18,018 bases of DNA from CAYRZF01 sp964428805 (GTDB lineage: Bacteria > Methylomirabilota > Methylomirabilia > Rokubacteriales > CSP1-6): contig CAYRZF010000044.1 of NCBI GenBank assembly GCA_964428805.1, positions 1-18,018 on the forward strand, written 5' to 3'. The first letter of the stretch is position 1; each line of letters begins with the position of its first letter. Under the pieces are notes generated by a model. That model was not told where the DNA came from, did no database searches, and saw only the letters and a program-made list of their open reading frames with translations. The translations under genes were made by a program, and so were the position numbers. Of the stretch, positions 6,226 to 15,147 are shown piece after piece.

Positions 6226-6696
6226 GTGACAGCCGACGCGAGCGTGCCGGAGCTCTATCTCGACGACCTCAGCGTGGGACCCCTCGGCGAGTACGGCAGT
6301 CATACGATCACGAGGGACGAGATCATCGCCTTCGCGCGCGAGTACGATCCCCAGCTGTTCCATCTCGATGATGCGGCGGCGAAGCGCTCGATCTACGGAG
6401 GATTGATCGCCAGCGGCTGGCAGACGGTGAGTCTGTCCCAGCGGCTTGTGGTTGACGGCTTTTTGGGTCGCGCCGCCGGTCTTGGCTCTCCCGGCGTGGA
6501 CCAGCTCCGCTGGCTCAGGCCCGTGCGCCCCGGTGACACCCTCTCGGTGCGGGTCGAGATCGTCGAGGTCAGGCCGTCCAGGAGTAAGCCCGACCGCGGG
6601 AGCGTCCGCCTGAAGTACGAGACACTGAACCAGGACCGCGAGGTGGTGTTGGAGCTGACCTGCACCGTGATGTTCGCGCGCCGGCCCGAGCGGTGA
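6226..6696 (+). CDS. MaoC-like hotdog dehydratase / (R)-enoyl-CoA hydratase family
   Basis: A 156-residue single hotdog domain. Family members add water to enoyl-CoA thioesters in fatty-acid, polyhydroxyalkanoate or side-chain breakdown. The hydratase motif is present: FAREYDPQLFHLDD, with catalytic Asp41 and His46, then the YGGLIASGW loop (57-65) and PVRPGDTLSVRVEI typical of the second half. The closest annotated relatives are usually called 'MaoC/PaaZ C-terminal domain' or 'acyl dehydratase'. GTG 6226 is used as start, with purine-rich GGAGGGAGGGAAGG upstream. It lies between the pirin gene and nadC without an obvious pathway link; the true substrate is unknown. Confidence 0.9.
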   Translation: MTADASVPELYLDDLSVGPLGEYGSHTITRDEIIAFAREYDPQLFHLDDAAAKRSIYGGLIASGWQTVSLSQRLVVDGFLGRAAGLGSPGVDQLRWLRPVRPGDTLSVRVEIVEVRPSRSKPDRGSVRLKYETLNQDREVVLELTCTVMFARRPER

Positions 6697-6739
6697 GGGG
6701 TGACTAGACAATGCTGGCGGGGTCCAGTAAACTCTAGAC

Positions 6740-7696
6740 ATGAAAGAGAGAATCACGAAACTGAAACAGGCCTTCTTTCGCGGGGGGGGGTTGACTCTCG
6801 ATAACCCCCTCTATTCCCGCTGGGTCCCGATCTTCACGGAAGAGTTGCTGCGCGCCGACCTCGAGCCGGCTGACCTGACGATCCGGGCCGTCCTTCCGGG
6901 AAGCGGGCACGGGGCGGCCCGAGTCCTTGCCGCCGAACGGGGGGTGCTGGCCGGGCTGGAAGAGGCCTGCTGGTTCTACACGCATCACGGGCTCCACGTC
7001 GAGCGGCTCAAGGCCGACGGTCAGGGTCTGGAATCGGGAGACGCGGTCCTCCGGGCGGAAGGGGACCTCAAGACTCTTCTGGTTGTCGAGCGGGTGGGGT
7101 TGAACCTCCTCCAGCGGATGAGCGGGATCGCCACCGCCACGCGACATCTTCAGGGGTTGGCTCACCGGTATTCCGCGGGGACCTTCATCGTGGCCACCCG
7201 GAAGACTCCCTGGGGGGTTCTGGACAAACGGGCCGTCCACCTGGGGGGCGGCGGGACCCACCGCCTCGGTCTCTGGGATGCGATTCTGATCAAGACGAAC
7301 CACCTCAGACTCCTGGGCGCCTCCGAGGAAGAATCGATCTCCCTGGCCCTCAAGCGGGCCTGGTCCTTCCGTGCGGAAGCGGCCTTCCTGGAGGTGGAGG
7401 TCACAGGGCTCCATGGGGCTCTGGCCGCTGCCCGGGTTTTCCACGACCTCCAGCGGGAGGAGGGTGAGCCTCTCCCGTGTGTCATCATGCTGGACAACGT
7501 CTCGCCCGACGACGCCTCCCGAATCATCGCGGCCCTCAAGGAGGAAGGGCTGTACGACGAGGTCCTCATCGAGGCCAGCGGAAAGATCTCGGAGACCACC
7601 GTCGGGGAGTACGCCGCGTGCGGGGTGGATGCGATCTCCGTGGGCGCCCTCACTCACTCCCCTCGGGCGTTGGACCTCCGTCAGACGATCGAGTAA
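6740..7696 (+). CDS. nadC: Quinolinate phosphoribosyltransferase (nicotinate-nucleotide pyrophosphorylase)
   Basis: Converts quinolinate and PRPP to nicotinate mononucleotide, CO2 and PPi in de novo NAD synthesis; cytoplasmic, 318 residues. Signatures: ERVGLNLLQRMSGIAT (117-132), TRKT (153-156), GGGGTHRLGLWDAILIKTNH (169-188, substrate His/Arg and Lys), EVEV (218-221), LDN (251-253), EASGKI (278-283) and the C-terminal GVDAISVGALTHS. The N-terminus is unusual: the common DLGxGDxT segment is replaced by GGGLTLDNPLYSRWV. A run of nine G (6782-6790) encodes the three Gly. ATG 6740 is forced by an in-frame TAA at 6728, but there is no good SD. nadA follows 15 bases after the stop in the start chosen here. 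Confidence 0.93.
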   Translation: MKERITKLKQAFFRGGGLTLDNPLYSRWVPIFTEELLRADLEPADLTIRAVLPGSGHGAARVLAAERGVLAGLEEACWFYTHHGLHVERLKADGQGLESGDAVLRAEGDLKTLLVVERVGLNLLQRMSGIATATRHLQGLAHRYSAGTFIVATRKTPWGVLDKRAVHLGGGGTHRLGLWDAILIKTNHLRLLGASEEESISLALKRAWSFRAEAAFLEVEVTGLHGALAAARVFHDLQREEGEPLPCVIMLDNVSPDDASRIIAALKEEGLYDEVLIEASGKISETTVGEYAACGVDAISVGALTHSPRALDLRQTIE

Positions 7697-7711
7697 GGCG
7701 AGGTGACGCGG

Positions 7712-8737
7712 ATGGCGATCCCGGTGGCCAGGATTCCCTTCGAAGCCCGGTATACCCTCCCGCCGATCGAACGGGTGCTCGACACCCCGGCGCAGATCCG
7801 GGAAAAACAGGAACGGGTCCGGCGGTTAAAAACCGAGCGGAATGCCCTGATTCTCGCCCACAACTACCAGCGGGATGAGGTCCAGGAGATCGGTGACTTC
7901 GTGGGAGACTCGTTGGGGCTGGCCCAGGCGGCGGCCCGGGCGGAGGCCGAGGTGATCGTCTTCTGTGGCGTCCACTTCATGGCCGAGACGGCCGCGATCC
8001 TCTGCCCCGAGAAAACCGTGCTCCTCCCCGATTTGAACGCGGGCTGTTCCCTGGCGGCCTCCATCACCCCGGATGAGCTCCGGGCGTACAAGGCCCGGTA
8101 CCCGGACGCGGTCGTGGTCTCCTACATCAACACCTCGGCCGCGATCAAGGCTGAGAGCGACTACTGCTGCACGTCGGCGAACGCGAAAAAGGTGATCGAC
8201 GCCATCCCCCAGGATCGGGAGATCCTCTTCCTGCCCGACAAGTTCCTGACCGCCGTCGTGGCCCATCAGACGAAGCGGACCAACATCATCGCCTACCCCG
8301 GCTACTGCCACGTCCACCTGGCCATCCAGCCCGCCGACGTCGCCCGCATCATGGACGAGCACCCCGACGTCGAGCTCCTCCTCCACCCGGAGTGTGGCTG
8401 CGTCAGCTCGTGCATGGCGAAGGTCTTCGACGGGACGCTCCCCCAGGACCGGACCGCCTTTCTCTCGACGGAGGGGATGATCCGCCACGTCCAGGAGTCC
8501 TCGGCGAAGGAGTTCGCGGTGGGAACCGAGGTCGGGATCCTGCACCGCTTGCAGAGACAGTACCCGGACCGAACGTTCTACCCGGTCAACCCCAATGCGG
8601 TCTGCGCCTTCATGAAGACCATTACCCTCGACAAGGTCATCCGTTCCCTGGAGACCCTCACGCCCCGGGTCGAGGTCCCCGAAGAAATCGCCCGGAAGGC
8701 GAAGCGCGCCATCGATCGGATGTTAGAGCTGGTCTGA
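7712..8737 (+). CDS. nadA: Quinolinate synthase (4Fe-4S)
   Basis: Condenses iminoaspartate with dihydroxyacetone phosphate to quinolinate, the substrate of the upstream nadC product; cytoplasmic, oxygen-sensitive [4Fe-4S] enzyme of 341 residues. Three cluster cysteines are in place: C112 (LNAGCSLA), C228 (LLHPECGC) and C298 (NPNAVCAFMKT). Other NadA hallmarks are LAHNYQRDEVQEIGDFVGDSL, VNTSAAIKAESD-like YINTSAAIKAESDYCCTSAN, and the Y-C-H-V-H segment. The three-domain family length fits. ATG 7712 has GAGGTG 6 bases upstream; GTG 7703, 6 bases after the nadC stop, would add three residues. nadB (L-aspartate oxidase) is not adjacent. The stop codon lies inside a stem-loop shared with the convergent gene. 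Confidence 0.96.
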   Translation: MAIPVARIPFEARYTLPPIERVLDTPAQIREKQERVRRLKTERNALILAHNYQRDEVQEIGDFVGDSLGLAQAAARAEAEVIVFCGVHFMAETAAILCPEKTVLLPDLNAGCSLAASITPDELRAYKARYPDAVVVSYINTSAAIKAESDYCCTSANAKKVIDAIPQDREILFLPDKFLTAVVAHQTKRTNIIAYPGYCHVHLAIQPADVARIMDEHPDVELLLHPECGCVSSCMAKVFDGTLPQDRTAFLSTEGMIRHVQESSAKEFAVGTEVGILHRLQRQYPDRTFYPVNPNAVCAFMKTITLDKVIRSLETLTPRVEVPEEIARKAKRAIDRMLELV

Positions 8738-8753
8738 TCCGCGGGGGGATCAG
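8734..8753. terminator. Stem-loop spanning both stop codons of the convergent genes
   Basis: CTGATCC/GGATCAG, perfect 7-base arms with a 6-base G-rich loop. The nadA stop is in the left arm and the stop of the FAD oxidoreductase gene in the right arm. No T-run follows in either direction, so it is at best a bidirectional, non-classical terminator or an mRNA 3'-end stabiliser. Confidence 0.4.
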
Positions 8754-9931
8754 CGGGAAATCGTGAGGTGCTCCGCCCCGTAATTATCCTCGTCGTGCCA
8801 GGGCTGGCCTTCGGCGAAGCGGGTTGACCGGAAGGGCGTCAGGTCCACGGTGCGCGGCTTGCCGTAGACGATCCACTCGGCGAGGCACTTGCCGATCGCC
8901 GGCGCGGTTTTGAACGACGTGCCGGAATCCCCGAGCATCCCGTAGAGACCGCCCACCGACGGGATCTGGTCGATGATCGGCCGGCCATCGGGACTCATCA
9001 TGATCAGGCCGGCCCAGCCCCCGCGCATCGGGGCGTCACGGAAGACGGGGAGGCGAGCCGCCAGCTTTTCCCGGCAGCGGGCGGCGTACGCCGGGTCCAC
9101 GCCCTCGTCCAACGAGTCCGGGTTAGCGTGCTTGACGCCCAGCTCGACGCCGGCGAGCGTCGAGGCGTGGCCCTCGGGGCGCAGCCACGAGTGGTGGACG
9201 GCGTCGATGATCGCCGGGTGGCGGCGGGTGAAGCCGGGGGGCCAGCGGAAGATCGCGACCTGAACGCGGTGCGGGGTGAGGCCGAAGTCGAGCCCGAGGG
9301 GCGCGAGAAGTGGCGTCGCCCACGCGCCCGCCGCGACGACGACGATCGGCGTGTCGATCCGGCCCTCCGTGGTCTCCACCGCGGCGACGCGCTCATGCTG
9401 CGCGATGATCCGCGTGGCCTCGCAGGAGAGTTTGAGCGTCACGCCCAGACGCCGGGCGGCCTCGGCGAAGGCGAAGGTGGTGGCATTGGGGTCGGCGAAG
9501 CCCGAACCGGGCTCGTGGGCGGCGGCCCCGATGTCGTCCACGTAACAGCCGGGGAGCAACCGCTTCAGCTCGTCCGGGGAGATCACCTGAGTGTCGATCC
9601 CGATCCGCCGGTGCCGCTCCACGTTCTTGGCCAGGGCCTGTTCGTAGCCGCGGGGCACGATCTGGACGAAGCCCACGCGCTCGAAGCCGCAGTGGCCGCC
9701 GACGAGCGCTTCGAAATTGTGGAAGATCTGGAGGCTCTCGAACGCCAGGCGCGATTCGACCTCGTTCGTGTAGTGCATCCGCACCAGCGAGCCTGACTTG
9801 CCCGTGGCGCCCGCTGCCAGGTGGCGTCGCTCGAGCAGCACGACGTTTCGCACTCCGAGGGTGGCGAGGTGGAACGCCGTGCTGGTCCCGTTCGCGCCCC
9901 CGCCGATGACGACGACGTCCGCGCTTGGCAT
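8750..9931 (-). CDS. FAD-dependent oxidoreductase, DAO family (sarcosine/glycine oxidase-like)
   Basis: A 393-residue flavoenzyme of the D-amino-acid-oxidase superfamily, which oxidises secondary or primary amines to imines. The N-terminal Rossmann motif is VVVIGGGANGTSTAFHLA (7-24), with Glu34 for the FAD ribose, followed by AAGATGKSGSLVR, the segment that carries covalent or close flavin contacts in sarcosine-oxidase relatives. The C-terminal flavin motif is LYGMLGDSGTSFKTAPAIG. Single-subunit length fits sarcosine oxidase beta-like, glycine oxidase-like or proline dehydrogenase-beta-like proteins; the substrate is unknown. ATG 9931 has no SD, but a TACAAT box ends 7 bases upstream, so the transcript may be leaderless. 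Divergent from the importer operon at 10027, which suggests that the importer may supply its substrate. Confidence 0.9.
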   Translation of the reverse strand: MPSADVVVIGGGANGTSTAFHLATLGVRNVVLLERRHLAAGATGKSGSLVRMHYTNEVESRLAFESLQIFHNFEALVGGHCGFERVGFVQIVPRGYEQALAKNVERHRRIGIDTQVISPDELKRLLPGCYVDDIGAAAHEPGSGFADPNATTFAFAEAARRLGVTLKLSCEATRIIAQHERVAAVETTEGRIDTPIVVVAAGAWATPLLAPLGLDFGLTPHRVQVAIFRWPPGFTRRHPAIIDAVHHSWLRPEGHASTLAGVELGVKHANPDSLDEGVDPAYAARCREKLAARLPVFRDAPMRGGWAGLIMMSPDGRPIIDQIPSVGGLYGMLGDSGTSFKTAPAIGKCLAEWIVYGKPRTVDLTPFRSTRFAEGQPWHDEDNYGAEHLTISR

Positions 9932-9938
9932 CGGGCCG

Positions 9939-9968
9939 ATTGTAGCACCCCCTACGCTTGCTTGACAG
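9939..9968 (-). promoter_or_regulatory. Candidate promoter of the FAD oxidoreductase gene
   Basis: On the minus strand: CTGTCA (9963-9968), an 18-base gap, then TACAAT (9939-9944). That is 4 of 6 and 5 of 6 consensus matches. Transcription would begin at about 9932, right at the ATG. It overlaps the -35 box of the opposite promoter. Confidence 0.4.
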
Positions 9969-9990
9969 GTCCTGGGAGACCCACTAGAAT
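9962..9990 (+). promoter_or_regulatory. Near-consensus sigma70 promoter of the first importer operon
   Basis: TTGACA (9962-9967), exactly 17 bases, then TAGAAT (9985-9990): a perfect -35 and a one-mismatch -10. The expected start is about 9997, giving a leader of roughly 30 bases before ATG 10027. It is the best promoter in the window. Confidence 0.8.
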
Positions 9991-10014
9991 CCTTCCACCC
10001 TACACGATTTGACC

Positions 10015-10022
10015 AGGGAGGT
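10015..10022 (+). promoter_or_regulatory. Shine-Dalgarno site fixing the binding-protein start
   Basis: AGGGAGGT, 4 bases before ATG 10027. It selects this ATG over an upstream in-frame TTG at 10009. Confidence 0.75.
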
Positions 10023-10026
10023 GCTT

Positions 10027-11574
10027 ATGATCCAGCTTACCCGACGTGAACTCCTCAAAGGCATGGCGGGGCTCGGGGCGGCCGGAGCGCTTCCCCATAT
10101 CCTCAGCGAGTCGGCCCAGGCGCAGACCACCCAGAAGCGCGAGCTCATCATCGCGCAGGGGGGCGACATCTCGAAGTTCGACCCTCACTTCAGCACTTCA
10201 TCCAATGACATCCGGGTCTCGTTCAACATTTTCGACAACCTCACCAGTCGCCACCCCGACGGCAGGCTCTATCCCGGGCTCGCCACCGAGTGGAAGCTCG
10301 ACGGGCCGACCACGTGGAGGTTCAAGCTCCGGCAGGGCGTGCGCTGGCACAACGGAGACCCATTCACGTCCGCGGACGCCAAGTTCAGCATCGAGCGGAC
10401 CTACGACCCTGCCGCCAAGACCCTGGTGTCCACCGCCCTCGCGACGATCGACCGGATCGAGGCGCCGGACTCCTTTACGCTGGTCATCCACACGAAGAAA
10501 CCCGACCCGCTGTTGCCCGCCCGGCTGGGCTTCTATGGCGGCCAGATCGTGCCGAAGAAGCACCTGGAGGCCGTCGGCAACGACGCGTTCAACGCCAAGC
10601 CGGTGGGTACGGGCCCCGTGCGCTTCGTGTCGTGGGTGAAGGACGATAAGCTCGTACTCGATGCGAACCCGGGCTACTGGGGCGGCAGGATCGATGCCGA
10701 CCGGGTGATCGTTCGTTCGATCCCCGAAACGGCGCCGCGGATCGCTGCCCTGCTGAAGGGCGAGGTGGATGTGATCACCCAGCTTCCGCCGGACCATTTC
10801 GAGCGCGTCGCCGGCAACCCTTCGACCAAGGTGGTCGGCGCCCTTTACGCCGGCCTCTACGTCCTGGCGGTGAATAGCAAGCGCCCGCCGTTGGACAACC
10901 CGCTCGTCAAGCAGGCGCTCTCGCTCGCGATGGATTGCGACCTGATCGTCAAGGAGCTCTGGCGCGGGCGCGGAAGCGTGCCGAGCGGCCCTATCGCGAA
11001 GGGCGATAACCACTTCGATGCCTCGCTCCCGCCGCTTGCCTATAACCCAACGGAGGCGCGCGAGCGCCTGAAGAAGGGGGGCTACAAGAACGAGGAGGTC
11101 ATCATCGAGACCACCGTCGGCTATACGGCCAACGACAAGCCGATGGCGGAGGCGATCGTGGCCATGTGGCGGGATGCCGGGATCAACGCCAAGGTGGAGG
11201 TCATCGAGTACTCGGTCCGCGCCCAGAAGAACCGGGACAAGAGCTTTAAGGGCCTCTGGTGGTCGGATCCCACGTCCACGCTCGGTGACCCGGACGGCAT
11301 GATGTGGCGCCTCCTGGGCCCGGGCGGGCCACAGGACTACTGGCGGCACCCGCGCTTCGATGAGCTGGGGATGGCCGCGCGGTTCTCCGTGGATGAAAGG
11401 TTCCGCGGCGAAGCGTACCGCGAGATGACGAAGATCTTCCTCGAGCACCTGCCCTGGGTGCCCGTGATCCAGCCGTACGAGGACTACGGCGTCCAGACGT
11501 ACGTGGAGTGGACGGCGAACCCGAACCAGCAGTTCGAGATCCGCCGCTTCAACTTCAAGTTCCGTCGCGCGTAG
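10027..11574 (+). CDS. ABC transporter substrate-binding protein, family 5 (Tat-exported)
   Basis: Periplasmic or surface binding protein of 515 residues for a peptide-type (DppA/OppA-like) importer. The N-terminus carries a twin-arginine signal, LTRRELLKG (4-12), a hydrophobic Gly/Ala stretch and cleavage after SAQA. It should therefore be exported folded. The mature protein shows the SBP_bac_5 pattern: LDPHFS-like SKFDPHFST, a GLATEWKLD segment, FKLRQGVRWHNGDPFTSAD, PVGTGPVRFVSW and NPGYWGGR. Family members bind di- and oligopeptides but also opines, nickel, sugars and amines, so the ligand is open. Two permease genes follow after 42 bases, separated by a strong stem-loop. It is driven by the promoter at 9962-9990. 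Confidence 0.93.
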   Translation: MIQLTRRELLKGMAGLGAAGALPHILSESAQAQTTQKRELIIAQGGDISKFDPHFSTSSNDIRVSFNIFDNLTSRHPDGRLYPGLATEWKLDGPTTWRFKLRQGVRWHNGDPFTSADAKFSIERTYDPAAKTLVSTALATIDRIEAPDSFTLVIHTKKPDPLLPARLGFYGGQIVPKKHLEAVGNDAFNAKPVGTGPVRFVSWVKDDKLVLDANPGYWGGRIDADRVIVRSIPETAPRIAALLKGEVDVITQLPPDHFERVAGNPSTKVVGALYAGLYVLAVNSKRPPLDNPLVKQALSLAMDCDLIVKELWRGRGSVPSGPIAKGDNHFDASLPPLAYNPTEARERLKKGGYKNEEVIIETTVGYTANDKPMAEAIVAMWRDAGINAKVEVIEYSVRAQKNRDKSFKGLWWSDPTSTLGDPDGMMWRLLGPGGPQDYWRHPRFDELGMAARFSVDERFRGEAYREMTKIFLEHLPWVPVIQPYEDYGVQTYVEWTANPNQQFEIRRFNFKFRRA

Positions 11575-11582
11575 ACGCAGTT

Positions 11583-11610
11583 GGCCCGGGGCCCGGCGGG
11601 GCCCCGGGCC
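11583..11610 (+). promoter_or_regulatory. 12-bp perfect stem-loop between binding protein and permease genes
   Basis: Left arm GGCCCGGGGCCC (11583-11594), loop GGCG, right arm GGGCCCCGGGCC (11599-11610). There are no mismatches and nearly all pairs are G-C. It starts 8 bases after the binding-protein stop and ends 6 before the permease ATG. No T-run follows. Known ABC operons (for example malE-malF) use such structures to protect the binding-protein mRNA and lower permease expression. It could also be a partial terminator. Confidence 0.65.
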
Positions 11611-11616
11611 TCTCCC

Positions 11617-12543
<927 letters not shown>

Positions 12544-13423
12544 GGCGCGCCCCCTGCCGGAGGCCGCCGGGCGCACTCGCCGCGCGGCGTCGTGGGCGCT
12601 CTCGGGGGCAGCCTTCGTGCTCCTGCTCGGGGTCGTTGCCGCGGCGGCCCCGTTGCTGGCGCCGTACGACCCGATCCGCCAGTCGCTTCGGACGCGGCTC
12701 GCTGCGCCCACGCTGGCCGGGCCCGACGGGAAGGCTCATCTGCTGGGCACCGACCATCTGGGGCGCGATGTGCTGTCGCGCATGATCTACGGCTCGCGGG
12801 TCTCGCTGGTGGTGGGCTTCGCCGCGGTGGTGGTGGGTGGGGCGGTCGGCGCAACGCTCGGCCTCCTGGCCGGCTTCCGAGGGGGGTGGGTGGACAACGT
12901 CATCATGACCATCGCGGACGCGCAGCTCGCCTTTCCCTTCATCCTGCTGGCGATCGGCATCATCGCCGTGCTGGGCCCGAGCTTCCCGACCCTGATCATC
13001 GTGGTCGGGCTGTCGGGGTGGGTGGCGTACGCGCGGGTCCTGCGCTCGCAGGTGCTCGTGCTGCGCTCGCGGGAGTTCGTCGAGGCCATCCGGGGGCTGG
13101 GCGGCTCGGTGACGCGGATCCTGCTCCGCCACATCCTGCCCAACGTGGTCTCGTCCTTCATCGTCATCGCCACGCTCGAGCTGGCGCGCGCCATCGTGCT
13201 GGAGGCGACCCTGTCGTTCCTCGGTCTCGGCATCCAGCCGCCGACGCCCTCCTGGGGCGGGATGATTCACGAAGGGCGCGAGTACCTGGACACGGCGTGG
13301 TGGATCTCCACCGCGCCGGGGATCATCCTGATGGCCACGTCCTTTGTCGTGAGCCGCACCGGCGACTGGCTCCGCGATCTGCTCGATCCCACGCTCAGGG
13401 ACGAGTAGGGCGCTTCGGCCCCG

Positions 13424-14719
13424 TCAGACCCGCCAGCCTTTTGTGAGGGCGCGGACGCGGCCTAGGAGCTCGGGGAGATCGGTCGTGAGGAGCCGCCCCG
13501 CCTCCACCACGCGCCGTCCATGTACCCAGACGTCGGAGATAGCCTGGGGAGACATCGCGTGGACGACGCTCTTCAGGAGCGCGGTCGGCGGATGGAGGGA
13601 GGCGTGGTCGAGATCCAGCGCGACCAGATCCGCCAGGTGACCGGCCGAGATCGCGCCGGCGTTGAGGCCGAGGATCCGCGCGCCCCCCGTGGTCCCCATC
13701 GCGAAGGCGGATTCGGCCGGTAACGCCGCTCCGTCGAGGAGACGGACCCGCTGGAGGAGCGAGGTCATCCGCATCTCGTCGAAAATGGAGAGGCGGTTGT
13801 TCGTGCAGCCCCCGTCCGTGCCGAGGCCGATCCGAACTCCCGCGCGCAGCATCTCGGGGATCCGCGTGATCCCGTCGCCGAGGAACATGTTGGAGCTCGG
13901 GCAGTAGGCGAGCGCGGCGCCCCGCGCGCCCATCAGGGCGATCTCGGCGTCGTCGAGCCACACGCAGTGCACGCCGATCATGCGCGGCCCGAGCACCCCC
14001 AGGCGGTCGAGGTAGCGGATCGGGGTGGCGCCGTGCTCCCGGACCGTGCGCTCGCCCTCGTAGCGGGCCTCGGCGACGTGGATGTGGAAGGGCGTGTCGG
14101 TCTCCTCCGCCACCTCCCAGCCCGCCCGGATCATCTCGGGCGACGCCCCGTGGGGGCTGTGCGGCGCCGGCTGGACCCGCACCGTCGGGTCATCCCGGTG
14201 ACGCGCGTGGAGCTCCCGGACGCGGCGGGCGGCGGCGGCCGGCGTCTCCCGGTAGCGCTTCGGCGCTCCGGCCCAGTCGTACATGGCCCGGGCGAGGACG
14301 AGGCGGATCCCGACCGACCGGGCCGCCTCGATCACGGCCTCGGCGTTCTCGTTGCCGTCGTCCTGGAGGTAGAAGAAGTCCACGCACGTCGTCACACCGT
14401 GGAGCAGCATCTCCGCGAAGGCGAATTGGGCGCCCAGCGCGATCCCCTCGCGATTGAGCCGCTCGGAAAACGGGTAGAGCACGCGATCCCGCCACCCGCT
14501 GAAGTCCAGGTCGTCGCCGAGGCCGCGCAGGAGGGACTGAAACGTGTGGCAATGGCTGTTGACCGTGCCGGGAAGCAGGGCCCGCTTCGGCAGAGACAGG
14601 TCGCCTGGACGTGGCGCGCCGGCGGGCTCGACCGCCGCAATCGCGCCATCAACGAGAGTCACAGCCAGGGCGGAGCGGAATCCCCCTTCGGTGAATACCA
14701 GGTCAGGAATGAGGCGCAT
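13424..14719 (-). CDS. Amidohydrolase family protein, COG0402 (deaminase / chlorohydrolase type)
   Basis: Cytoplasmic metal hydrolase of 431 residues related to TrzN/AtzA, formimidoylglutamate deiminase, guanine deaminase and SAH/MTA deaminase. The metal site is complete: H56-x-H58 (PGTVNSHCHTFQSLLRG), H214 (FHIHVAE, with E217), H251 (GVHCVWLDD) and D302 (GLGTDGGCTNNRLSIFDEM). The C-terminal composite beta-domain (ISAGHLADLVALDLD) is also seen. The motif around H56 and SGWRDRVLYPF look closest to the formimidoylglutamate deiminase group, but I would not name the substrate. No SD is seen at ATG 14719; it starts 12 bases after the stop of the small secreted protein gene, so it is likely translated from a shared transcript. 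Convergent with the permease gene. Confidence 0.9.
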   Translation of the reverse strand: MRLIPDLVFTEGGFRSALAVTLVDGAIAAVEPAGAPRPGDLSLPKRALLPGTVNSHCHTFQSLLRGLGDDLDFSGWRDRVLYPFSERLNREGIALGAQFAFAEMLLHGVTTCVDFFYLQDDGNENAEAVIEAARSVGIRLVLARAMYDWAGAPKRYRETPAAAARRVRELHARHRDDPTVRVQPAPHSPHGASPEMIRAGWEVAEETDTPFHIHVAEARYEGERTVREHGATPIRYLDRLGVLGPRMIGVHCVWLDDAEIALMGARGAALAYCPSSNMFLGDGITRIPEMLRAGVRIGLGTDGGCTNNRLSIFDEMRMTSLLQRVRLLDGAALPAESAFAMGTTGGARILGLNAGAISAGHLADLVALDLDHASLHPPTALLKSVVHAMSPQAISDVWVHGRRVVEAGRLLTTDLPELLGRVRALTKGWRV

Positions 14720-14731
14720 GAGCCGCCGCGT

Positions 14732-15136
14732 TCACGGGAGCGCTCCGAAGAGGAGGTCGCAGGCGGAGGCGTGAGCGACCGGGTCGAAGGAAGCCACCGA
14801 CCTGACGACGAGGTCATCCCCGGTCCAGACGCCTCGCCAGACCCAATCGGGACGCGCTTCGCCATCGTAGTGAACCGCGACCCAGTCTCGCCCATTGAGC
14901 ATCGCCCAAAGGCGATAGAATCCTCGGGGGCGCTGGATGAAGAACGCCGTGATCCTGGTGCGGTCGTCCGTGGGGTTGCAGCGTTCCACCTCGCCGGCCG
15001 AGTGGTCCCGGGCGATCGCTCGGAAGGAGGTCCACGGAAAGGTGGGCTCGGGCCAGGCCGGCCCTGACCAGAGGAGCAGCGCGAAGAGGAAGGCCTGGAC
15101 GGTCAGGATAAACCCGGAGACGAGTGGGCACACCAT
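14732..15136 (-). CDS. Small secreted protein, unknown function
   Basis: A 134-residue protein with an N-terminal signal peptide (hydrophobic residues 4-26, cleavage probably near GPAWPEP). The mature part of about 105 residues is mixed alpha/beta and Trp-rich: FRAIARDHSAGEVERCNP, RTRITAFFIQRPRGFYRLWAMLNGRDW, VAVHYDGEARPDWVWRGVW. It has two Cys. I do not recognise a family. ATG 15136 is used; the frame opens at TTG 15148, which would overlap the promoter -10 box. The amidohydrolase gene follows after 12 bases on the same strand, so they form an operon. A secreted protein paired with a cytoplasmic hydrolase is not easy to explain. Confidence 0.65.
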   Translation of the reverse strand: MVCPLVSGFILTVQAFLFALLLWSGPAWPEPTFPWTSFRAIARDHSAGEVERCNPTDDRTRITAFFIQRPRGFYRLWAMLNGRDWVAVHYDGEARPDWVWRGVWTGDDLVVRSVASFDPVAHASACDLLFGALP

Positions 15137-15147
15137 TCGTGTCGCCA

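Noticed and set aside
13405..13426. Possible terminator between the DppC-like permease and the amidohydrolase
   Set aside because: GGGC/GCCC gives only a 4-base stem with no T-run.
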